A program made the translations under genes and the position numbers. From assembly GCA_029204225.1 (NCBI GenBank), contig CM055100.1, positions 32,951,645-33,015,644 on the forward strand: 64,000 bases of DNA. Reading direction: 5' to 3'. Each line of letters begins with the position of its first letter. Within the stretch, counting starts at the first letter, position 1. Shown piece after piece: positions 55,531 through 64,000 of this stretch. Under the pieces are notes generated by a model that had not been told where the DNA came from, searched no databases, and saw only the letters and a list, made by a program, of their open reading frames with translations. This DNA is from Diphasiastrum complanatum. Its lineage: Eukaryota; Streptophyta; Lycopodiopsida; Lycopodiales; Lycopodiaceae.

Positions 55531-55928
55531 TGTTGGTGGGTCCGACAACTCGGGCCTGGCCGAACAATCGGATCGGGGTGATCCTATTAATGCACGAAGG
55601 CAGTGTCCAACAAATCTCTCGGTGCATGCACTATTGATAACTAAGTAGGCAAACACAAGAATAAGTTAAGACTTGATTGTGCAGTGGTTGCAAAAGCAAA
55701 GAGGAGAGAATCAGACAAAGGCAATCAGAAAGTCAGATAAAAAACAAAAATCAGGTAAAATTGACAAAATCTGAACGTAGAACCAGACAGTAATTTATTC
55801 AGATTAAGTATAATGAAATACAAGTCAGATAATGTAGGTGAGCATAAGATAATTGCAGGCAAAACCGCGTGCTCACAAAAGCTAACTACAATCTGTAACA
55901 ATTATGAGCTTATACTAACAATTCGTCT
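55531..55928 (-). mobile_element. 5' LTR of element E, 5'-truncated
   Basis: Homologous, in inverted orientation, to the last part of the LTR at 57178-57970 (shared ends tgttggg/tgtcggaccc(ac)caaca, and the ataagctcat..ttgttacagattgtagttag segment). About 398 bp remain. Its outer end abuts the RT of element F. Confidence 0.8.
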
Positions 55929-55929
55929 G

Positions 55930-57172
55930 AAAATGAAAGAATCAATGCATGAAAGCATTTACAGTGAATATTCTTTTCTAATCAAGAACCAAACATGGTC
56001 ACTAGTCGAAGCTCCTACTGGCTACAATTTTATCTATTGCAAATGGGTCTTTAAGATCAAGTACACTGCCAATGGAGCAATTGATCAAAGAAAGGCATGA
56101 CAGTAGCATGAGGATTCGCTCAGATCTCCAACATTGAGTACATGAGAATTTTAGTCTAGTATCGAAGCACTCATCGACCCGAGCTCTCCTATCGTATGCT
56201 GCAGCAGCCGACCTCGAAGTACATCAGCTCGATGTACAGATAGTTCATCTGAATGGAGTCATCGAAGAAGACATCTACATGCTATAGCCTTAATGATACG
56301 TTCACCAAGGTATGAAGCATCATGTCTGTAAACTCCATAAGGCACTTTATGGCTTGAAGCAATCAGCCAGAGCTGGGTTTCAGAGGATCAACACATTCCT
56401 CATCCAACACCATTTTGAACCAAGTATTACCGATTCTAATGTATGCTTCAAGCCAGTGCAACAATCTTTTATAATTATCATCTTATATCGATGATGCATT
56501 TTTTTCAGCAACAATACCAACCTGGTGAAGGATGTTAAGCAGATGCTGTTTTCCGAATTTGACATGACCGATCTGGGTGAAGCTCACTTCTGTCTAGGTA
56601 TTCAAATCCACAGACACAGAGCAAGATGGTTGATCTATATTACTCAACAAAGGTATCTTCACAATGTTCTTATCAGATATAATTTGACTAATTGTAAGTT
56701 ATCTCACTCACCAATGGATCCAAGTCTGTGATTATCGAAGGACCGATGTACTCAAACCAAGCAGGAAGAGGAGTAGATGAGAGAGTATCCTTATCGATCG
56801 ATACTTGGATCTCTCATATATGCAATGGTCTGCACAAGACCGAATATCTCTTTTGCAGTTAGCTCACTCAGCCAATTCATGGTTAATCCTAGCATGACCC
56901 ATTGGAAAGCTGTTATAAGAGCCATGAGATATATTCAAGCTACTACGGACTAGTGCATCTGCTATGGAGAAGTCGACAACGACAATCTTCATTGTCTCAG
57001 TGGATATTTTGATGCAAGCTGGGGAGGAGATGTAGATATTCGTAAATCCACATATGGATTTACATTCTTTTTTAACGGTGATCCTATATTCTGGAACAGT
57101 CGTAAGCAAATCTCTATTGCTTTTTCATCTATAGAAGCTGAAGATCAAGGCATTCATGGATCCAGATGAAGG
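55930..57172 (+). pseudogene. Copia element F: RT and RNase H
   Basis: Plus strand. RT with YSFLIKNQTWSLVEAP, YCKWVFKIKYTANGAIDQRK, then frameshifts, HKALYGLKQSARAGFQRINT, the catalytic YIDD in a shifted frame (about 56486), FSEFDMTDLGEAHFCLGIQI and QQRYLHNVLIRYNLTNCKLS. RNase H with SGYFDASWGGDVDIRKSTYG and ISIAFSSIEAE ends just before a polypurine tract (gatgaaggggggg) at 57165-57177. It belongs to the same family as element E by its LTR. The 5' half is missing at the junction with E's LTR. Confidence 0.85.
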
Positions 57173-57177
57173 GGGGG

Positions 57178-57970
57178 TATTGGATTTATCTCCTCTACTA
57201 TCCTAAGTCCCGCGCGTCCTCGGCTTTGTAGCATTCTTCGGCTTCTTCACATTTTTTGCGAAAAAGGCTAAAGCCCATTCCTTGATAGCTAAATGTCAAA
57301 CTTCATGCTCACTTCCTATACTGTGCAAACTAACTTGACAATGACAACAACTACCCACAATCTCCTCCAGACGGCACAACGGCCTCACACCATCTCTAGT
57401 ACCTTTCATCTGCACAAATGTAAATTGTATAGATCTGATCAAATGTAACGTATACAATATGCAGTAAATACAAGACTAGATGCAATAGGCTGATTACTGA
57501 TATTCTCAAGCACGCATTAACATTGAGACGCCAACTTATCAGAGACAGACACTATAGATGCTTTCATGCATCCATTCTTTCTTTTTCAAACGGATTGTCA
57601 CTATAAGCTCATAGTTGTTATAGATTGTAGTTAGATTTTGTGGGCACGTGATTTCACCCGCAATTGTCTTGTGCTCACCTACATTATCTGACTTGTATTT
57701 CATTATACTTAATTTGAATAAATTGTTGTCGGGTTCTACGTTTAGATCTTGTCAATATTGCATGCTTTCTGCTTTCTGTCTGACTTTTTGATTGCTTTGA
57801 CTGATTGTCTGCTCTTTGCTTCCGCAACCACCACACAATCAAGCTCTTAACTTATTCTTGCGTTCACCTACTTAGTTATCAGTAGTGCACGCACTGAGGG
57901 ATTTGTCCACTGCCTTCACGCAGTAGTAGGATCATCCTGATCCGATTGTTTCGAGTTGTCGGACCCAACA
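57178..57970 (+). mobile_element. 3' LTR of element F
   Basis: It starts tattgg (a one-base change from tgttgg) right after the polypurine tract and ends gagttgtcggacccaaca. 793 bp. The last 380 bp match the inverted LTR of element E with many substitutions, so both are old. Confidence 0.8.
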
Positions 57971-58014
57971 TTTTCGCATAGGGAAGGCTTTTTGGAAACA
58001 ACCTTTAGTACCAT

Positions 58015-58390
58015 TTAAAACTTTGAGGTCAGCTTCTCCATTTGTGCTGGTTGTGACCTTTGGCAACCCAAGATGTTTGAGAATATCGACTGTGCTGATT
58101 GAGGCTGATTTGCATGCTTCACTAGCCCCTTACCCTTTCTCATGTGATAATCATATTCCTTGTCATACCCCTCAACTTCCTCTCGGATGGCGTCAGTTAT
58201 TGCTTCCTTGAGCCTCTTGTAAGAGTTTGTGGGTTTCAACTCTCTTTTGATGGCCTTGGGTAAATCGACTAGGAATAATTTGATGGCCATTTTTTCCATG
58301 ATGTTGTCGCCAACACGTTCTACCTTGAGACATTTAAAACACTCAATGTAGGTGCGTACTGACTCCTTGCTCTTCATCTTTGTTGGTTTT
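58015..58390 (-). pseudogene. Retrotransposon Gag fragment (element G)
   Basis: The minus strand reads SVRTYIECFKCLKVERVGDN, then IKLFLVDLPKAIKRELKP and LKEAITDAIREEVEGYDKEY, followed by basic MRKGKGLVKHANQP. The Y...F..L......E....LF...LP..I...L.P pattern is that of a Retrotrans_gag domain, more like Ty3/gypsy than copia Gag. It lies directly beside a primer-binding-like site, so the Gag N-terminus is deleted. Confidence 0.65.
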
Positions 58391-58395
58391 CTACT

Positions 58396-58407
58396 ATTCT
58401 GATACCA
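58396..58407 (-). other. Primer-binding-like site of element G
   Basis: attctgatacca on the plus strand (tggtatcagaat on minus; two changes from consensus). An LTR-like tgttgggtttctatg starts at 58411. Confidence 0.5.
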
Positions 58408-58410
58408 GCT

Positions 58411-59340
58411 TGTTGGGTTTCTATGTATGGATGCGGAATGATTAGAGAGAACTCAACATGCAAATTATAATAGGATCTTTATCAAACTATAGATTCAGAC
58501 TCTAACTTAGATCAATAGGAGGATTATCTTGTAGGTGTCGAAGACAACTATGAAGGGAGCGAAACAGTTAGCCATGCTTCCTTCGAGATTAGATATTTTG
58601 AGTGAGTCGTGGAAAGCAAGTATTAGTGAGCGAGAGAGAAATTATCATAAAGCAGTCACAGTGGAACTCACATGAGAAAATAGAGAATCTGAATTAAGTT
58701 GTTGTGAATACAACTATCAAATCACGATCCTGTGCCCGATAATGGTTCACAGTAATAGCGCACTGTGTGCTATGATCTTACTACTTAGTTACAAATTGAA
58801 TACTATCTCTACTTCTTGAATTACTTTCACTCTCTAAGATCTCTGATCCTATGGAATCAGATAATTATGATACCATGGAGTTCACAGACGAACTTTGAAT
58901 CATGCTTCCACTATCTGACTCTGATTACATTCATTCATATAACTCACTTGCATCTCTTGTATATGGTGTTGCCATTATAAATAATGCTTAACAAGGGTTA
59001 ACTATCCTTCAAGATAGTTATGTTTAGCTAAGTAAGAGCATTGTCTATAACTAGGCAAGAGACATCATTTTGTGAATCTTTTGGCTCATTTGCAAGTGAG
59101 AGCTTCTAGCTTCCTTGTGAATGCAAGCCATAGGGATCTTTATTACTAGGTCTCATGTGCCCTATCCACATGAATCAATGCTCCATTTTCATTGATTGTA
59201 ATCTTTCTTTCATTGCTAATGCGATTCCATTGTGATCTCATTGTTTCTAGCTTTCTATTGATATGCTATCATGAATGTCTTGTTATCTTCTTGGTTCTAG
59301 TTTTACTTCATTGCTATTGCTATTAGTGGGATTTGGCACA
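58411..59340. mobile_element. LTR-like region(s) between two primer-binding-like sites
   Basis: Starts with TGTTGGG beside the minus-strand site at 58396-58407 and ends before a plus-strand site at 59351. It probably contains a minus-oriented LTR (left) and part of a plus-oriented LTR (right). The internal boundary is not visible. Confidence 0.4.
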
Positions 59341-59350
59341 TGACATTTCT

Positions 59351-59362
59351 TGATATCAGAGC
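59351..59362 (+). other. Degenerate primer-binding site
   Basis: tgatatcagagc, one base from tggtatcagagc, followed by an AT-rich leader-like stretch but no Gag in frame. Confidence 0.55.
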
Positions 59363-60879
59363 ATAGATCCATGATTCATGATGATTCTATGAGAATTCCA
59401 TTAGATTTAATGAGTTTATTGTTTTCTATAGCTTTCTTTTTGCTAATTTTTAACTTTGAATTTTTTCAGTTCTGTTCAGATGAATTTTTAGCATTCAATT
59501 TCGTTTTACATTTCTAATTTGATTCCATAGCTTTGTAAAGCTTTTTTCAACTTTAATTTTCACCAATTTTCAAGCCAATTGGATAAGAGATGCAAAAGTT
59601 ATTGCACTTTTCCCAAGAGCTGTCAAAATAGGTGACTAGGATTTTGTGTTCACTTGATTTGAATTTTTCAGTTTTGATTTGAGTTTTTATTTCAAGTTTC
59701 TATCCATAGGATTTTATAGAATTGTCTTAGCTTTGATTTGATCTATATGGCAGGTCATTTGGATTAGTATCCAAAAAGTTGTGACAATTCTTGATTCCTA
59801 GCTCTAGTTTTGTTAGTTTTCTTTCTTCAAAATTTTCAGCCCTATTTTGTTGTTAATTTGACCTACCAAATCACATTTAATCATAGATTTGATACACAAC
59901 CTGATAGAGCTTGTTGTTAGCTTTTTAGAGGTACTGAGTTTGTGTGATTTGGGTCAATATTGAGTAAGTTATGATCAAATTACTAGAGATGGGTCAGATT
60001 AGCTAGAAATCTTGGAAAAAAAATTTTACAAGGAGAGAGAAGCACTTCAAATTTTCAAATCTGAAGTTTCATTTTCTTTGTAAATTTTTTTCACATTTTT
60101 CATTTTGAAGTTCAATTTAAAAAAAAACTAAGCTATCTTTCCAACCCTAACCTAGACACGACCTAAACCTGACCTAACCTACCCTAACCCTAACCCTATC
60201 ACTCGGCTCCTTCATGCCAATTCTGTATCTCTCTCTTCGTAATTCCCCTCCTATTTGCTCAAAATGTTGCCTCTGCTCTTCTTGGATCTTCACAAACATC
60301 TGAATACGCTTCTGAATTACGTCCATGTTTGAGGATGATGATATAGGAGGCGGGATGCCGTGGCTGGAGGCCAAAGACAGATTCGCAACCCCATTAACTG
60401 CTGCTGCAATTCATATGAACTGGTGAATTTGATGACAGTTGCAGATCCAGATGTGTTTCGTACTGTTCACAAATTTCTGATCCAGGCAATTGCCTCATCA
60501 TTAAGAAAGAAGCTTGAATTGGCAGTAGAGGCAGTAACACCCTCTTCAGCAGTGTAAGTTTCCCTATACACAATACCTCATTCACACTACTTCTGAGACA
60601 ACATCCTTTTCCATAACCAGAATTCATCCAAACTTTTCTGATAAGGCCATCAAATTTCAGTATCATATAGCTTCTTCAAGAAACAAGGTTCAACAACTTA
60701 GATTTTTGGCAACAAACGCAACAAAAAGAAAGGCGATTATGATTCAAATCAAAATCTCTTCACTCAAATGCTAAATCGCAACAGAGAGTTGTTCATGGTA
60801 AGCCTTCTCAACAAATGACTTCACTCCAGCGTGGTCATTGAATTAACATCGCAGATCTGATATTCATCTCCACCATCTT
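59363..60879. other. AT-rich leader-like region, no supported gene
   Basis: Leader-like sequence to about 60.1 kb, then a short accctaaccctaaccct run (60180-60198). A minus-strand 66-codon ORF (60374-60174) has a helical Gln/Glu/Arg-rich stretch (FVKIQEEQRQHFEQIGGELR), possibly Gag-related but unassigned. Confidence 0.35.
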
Positions 60880-61279
60880 TCAATGAAAGTCTGTTGATCC
60901 TCGGCATCTTGTTCTCTTGCCTACTTTCTTCAGCAATGAGAACACCTTGTAGTGTCTCCAAGGATGGAAGTTCCTCCCTGACAACATAAGTCTGCACAAT
61001 ATTGTCATACTCATATCTAAGTCATTAAGGACTACTTGAAAAAGTTTAGTGTTCTTTAGAGCATCTCCAATACCAGCTAACTCTTGATGAAGATCCTTTA
61101 CTCTCATTACATAAGATGAAGCACTCTCATCTACTCTTTGATAACTTAGAAAGATTTGGTTTCTAAGTGTAAGCAATCTAGAAGTATTCTTAATTTCATA
61201 GATTGTTTTGAGAGTGTCCCAAGCTTCCTTGGCAGTGGTGCATGTATTGATATACACCCTCACCTCTACAAAGCATGAA
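60880..61279 (-). pseudogene. Copia Gag fragment
   Basis: The minus strand reads TTAKEAWDTLKTIYEIKNTS, LLTLRNQIFLSYQRVDESAS, YVMRVKDLHQELAGIGDAL and KLFQVVLNDLDMSMTI, the central copia Gag (UBN2) block. It is fused directly to a primer-binding site (61280-61291), so the first part of Gag and the leader are deleted. Later frameshifts lead to EESRQENKMPRINRL-like remains near 60900. Confidence 0.8.
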
Positions 61280-61690
61280 GCTCTGATACCATGTGAAGTT
61301 TTTAGCATGTGTGAACTTCACCACACACCTAATTACAGGTTCTTAATGAGGTGTTGTGATTGCACAAGATTGATCAAAGAACAGATTACTTGAAAAGTCT
61401 AAGGCAAGAGCACAATGACATACATCTGACTGAAAAAACTAACTTCTCACTATGAGGAATGAATGTCAGAAATAATTCTAAGTGCTCAGTATGGAAAAAA
61501 CAGGCTGCTCTCGAGTAGAGAGAGAAAATCAACACATGAGAACTCGGGTAGAGAGAGAATGAGTCCAAAACACCAAAATCTCATTATTCACAATATGGCA
61601 AAACATGCCAAGGTTTCCCTACATCAAAGTGGCTCGAGTTCCTATAGTGGAGTTGCATGGAAAGTCCACTTAACTTAGTTAACTCAACTA
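61280..61690 (-). mobile_element. Primer-binding site and 5' LTR of a minus-strand copia element
   Basis: gctctgatacca (61280-61291) is followed by an LTR starting tgtgaagtttttagc (61292). The far end is not fixed; it may include the GCATG-rich part to about 61865. Confidence 0.6.
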
Positions 61691-61710
61691 CCAAGGATCC
61701 ACATGTGTAA

Positions 61711-61865
61711 CTGCATGCATGGATATTGCATGTATTGCATGTCAACTCTCAAAATTGCCTAGACATGTGTAGATCATGAAAACCACTTTGCATGTTGCAT
61801 GCACTGATTGCATGTGGCTTGCATGCACACTGAATGACATTGCATGTTATTAAAACTTTTGCATG
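61711..61865. repeat. GCATG-rich stretch
   Basis: Ten GCATG words in about 155 bp, mostly as ttgcatg(t/c). Spacing is irregular. Confidence 0.75.
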
Positions 61866-62344
61866 ACATCAAATTGGAATCTACCTAACTCAAACTCGGC
61901 CTATTCTAGAACGATATGTGCTCAATTCACATACCTTTATGTACAATAAAGTTTATAATGGAAATAACATAGTCATGGCCCCAAAACTTGAGATAGGAAG
62001 ATATTATTTTACTAATCTTCACAAAATGACAGTCTTAGACTAGGGGCAAGAAAATCTACAAGCAAATCTACTTCTAGGCCATAAAGCATCTATTCACTTT
62101 TCATGATTTTGTGCTGATGTTAGCTAGTGTGAGAATTGTGCCAAGTGAATAGCATGTTCAATACTATTATGTTGTGGATAGAAACATTTGCTATGGGGTG
62201 GTAGTATTAATTGACCGAAAACCAAAGATGCATGGTGTAATTTTACCTTTAAAAGTGAACATCTAGCCCATACATTGATGTACAAGGTGTTGGAGACCAC
62301 TTTCCAAGAGAAGCACATAAACATATGAATAATTCCATGTGATA

Positions 62345-62455
62345 TCTTTCTTTATAGACTTACAAAAATATAGTAAAGTTGAAACACGTGTTAAAAGATA
62401 AACAACATTATATTAAAGTTGAAACACGTGCTGGAAGATACACAATATCTTCTTT
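62345..62455. repeat. Short imperfect tandem repeat
   Basis: The phrase aaagttgaaacacgtg(t/c) occurs at about 62375 and 62414, each followed by an agata(a/c)aca variant. Confidence 0.6.
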
Positions 62456-62523
62456 GCTACAATGATGTTATGAATTTTTACTATTAATGCAAGATGATCA
62501 ATTGAAAGGCATCAAATTGTTTT

Positions 62524-62917
62524 TAAGTTGTAGATATTAAAGGAAAAATTAGTTCTTTGCTTGAATGTAACATCAACTATTTATATCCTAGCAAAGTACA
62601 AGCTCAAACGTGTGCTTTTTATTTCTAGTATTTTGCCTAGACAATAACGGCCTAACAAGAGCAACTCCAAATCAAGATAAATTGTACGATAAAAATAAAA
62701 TTAAACAAAAGCAATTCCATTAAGTTGTAGATATTAAAGGAAAAATTAGTTCTTTGCTTGAATGAAACATCAATTATTTATATCCTAGCAAAGTACAAGC
62801 TCAAACGTGTGCTTTTTATTTCTAGTATTTTGCCTAGACAATAACGGCCTAACAAGAGCAACTCCAAATCAAGATAAATTGTACGATAAAAATAAAATCA
62901 AACAAAAGCAATTCCAT
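62524..62917. repeat. 197-bp tandem duplication
   Basis: aagttgtagatattaaagg... from 62525 recurs from 62722. The units end gcaattccat at 62720 and 62917. Only about 3-4 mismatches, so it is recent. Confidence 0.95.
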
Positions 62918-63299
62918 CCCATGTTAGAATGTGTGATTAAGAATTGCTTAATGATTCTTATCCCATTGAGATACTTTGTATAGTGTTATTGATGCATAAT
63001 TAGAAATCAAAGTTACTTAATTAATCTTTAAACACTTTCTTGTTCCTTGAAAGGTCATGAACTTGTCTTCTACACATGTGATATAGCACCTATTTCTAGA
63101 ACCCTAAGCAAATTGCAGCCCATTATTTAAGTTTGGCAAGAGGTGCATAGGCACAAGAATATACATACTTATCACTATTCCAATGTTAGATTGGACTAAT
63201 TTGGAGTTTCACGAATTGACTTTATCATATGTAAAGACAAACAAAAATTACTAATTTGAGGTTTCTAAATTGTATTTATTATAAGCAAAAGCAAGCAAA

Positions 63300-63530
63300 A
63301 ATTCAAGGTGTCCACAAGTGCACGTCCTCGAGCACATGCATGGACTCAAACCTAAGTGAGCAACAACAAATCGACCCCAAATAACAATCTTCAATTGAAC
63401 TTCCACAACATCATGACCTCAACATTCAAGATGTTCTAAAGCACATGAGGGGACTTGAACCTAGACGGGCAAGCTCACAATGAGGAATCTTATTCAAAAC
63501 AACCACGCATCCTATCCAATGTGCAACAAA
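63300..63530 (-). repeat. Two possible tRNA-derived SINE-like B boxes
   Basis: On the minus strand, taggttcaagtcccctcatgtgct (around 63440-63465) and taggtttgagtccatgcatgtgct (around 63325-63355) resemble polymerase III B boxes (ggttcgantcc) in matching contexts. No convincing A box or poly-A tail was identified, so the SINE reading is tentative. Confidence 0.3.
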
Positions 63531-64000
63531 TCCAAGGACGCATAATACACATACTTACCACAACATCATAGCAAAATTGCACTAATTTGAAGTTCCTAAA
63601 ATACCCTTTTAATTGGTCCTCTCAATGTGCCTCACTTGTGTGAGGTATTGGGCCAAAGGATTGATTTACGGTTGTAGTAATTCTTTTATATCATTCACTA
63701 CCAATGTCCTAGCTAGTAGCTCTCTCTTCATCATTGTAATAAGGACGAGTAAAAAGCAACAATGGTCAGTTAGGCCCACTTCAATTTGCTACCTCTTTTG
63801 AGCTGCCAGTGGAAAAAAGGAATGGCGTTCCTTCCTGCAGAGTTGTTGCAAGCTTTAGCGCTATAGTAGGTTGCACGTCCCATTACAAGTATCATTTCTT
63901 CCACTATTTAAATGTCAACAACAAAACAGAAAGATAATGCAGCAGTGCTGCAGATTACAGAGCTACAGTCTACTACTTTTTTTCTCTTGTGCATATAGTC
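63531..64000. other. No supported gene at right edge
   Basis: Short ORFs only. Nothing recognised. Confidence 0.4.

Noticed and set aside
60178-60200. Interstitial telomere-like accctaaccct run
   Set aside because: Only about three units, of the TTAGGG rather than the usual plant TTTAGGG type, within AT-rich leader-like DNA. Too short to support a telomere relic.

Overview
The window looks like nuclear DNA of a land plant with a large, repeat-rich genome. The evidence is intron-containing genes with GT-AG (and one GC-AG) introns, CYP85-clan cytochrome P450s, many Ty1-copia retrotransposons with the plant-type initiator-tRNA primer-binding site TGGTATCAGAGC, and low GC content. A seed-free plant such as a fern is a plausible guess, but the sequence alone does not fix the taxon. 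There are no bacterial-style operons, rRNA genes, convincing tRNA genes or CRISPR arrays.

The only clearly intact host genes are two nearly identical nine-exon P450 genes of 473 codons (20283-22995 and 43704-46365, both +). They lie in a direct segmental duplication of about 3.8 kb (20172-24017 and 43567-47300). The duplicated block starts only about 110-140 bp before each ATG, so the two genes have unrelated upstream regions. Copy 2 has a GC-rich, ACGTG-rich block 1.2-1.4 kb upstream.

Between the copies lies a decayed composite region (24.1-31.2 kb). It holds a LINE-type reverse transcriptase fragment (-), the C-terminal part of a large transposase-like protein (+), an unknown two-exon gene (-), and a most unusual reading frame (+) that joins a histone-H3-like histone fold to a C48/Ulp1-like cysteine peptidase. 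It ends with the N-terminal part of a transposase-like protein of the same general kind (-). I read this as the remains of one or more large DNA transposons that carried a peptidase and captured a histone H3 fold.

The stretch 31.2-40.7 kb is a pile of Ty1-copia pieces, here named A, B, C and D. Element C is inserted cleanly in element B with a 5-bp target duplication (tgcag). A second pile fills 48.6-61.7 kb: elements E', H, E, F and G, further LTR/primer-binding-site remnants, and Ty3/gypsy fragments. Other mobile remains are a Ty3 reverse transcriptase at 0.6-1.2 kb, a hAT C-terminus at 13.8-14.1 kb and possible SINE-like B boxes near 63.4 kb.

The left end (6.3-9.25 kb) is a repeat structure. 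Two inverted arms end in long (GA)n/(TC)n tracts and enclose a 408-bp-period direct duplication. A 39-bp minisatellite that encodes a 13-residue repeat lies next to it. Large stretches (2.3-5.3, 9.25-11.6, 15.5-18.7, 40.7-42.3, 47.4-48.6, 59.4-60.9 and 62.9-64 kb) show no gene I can support.
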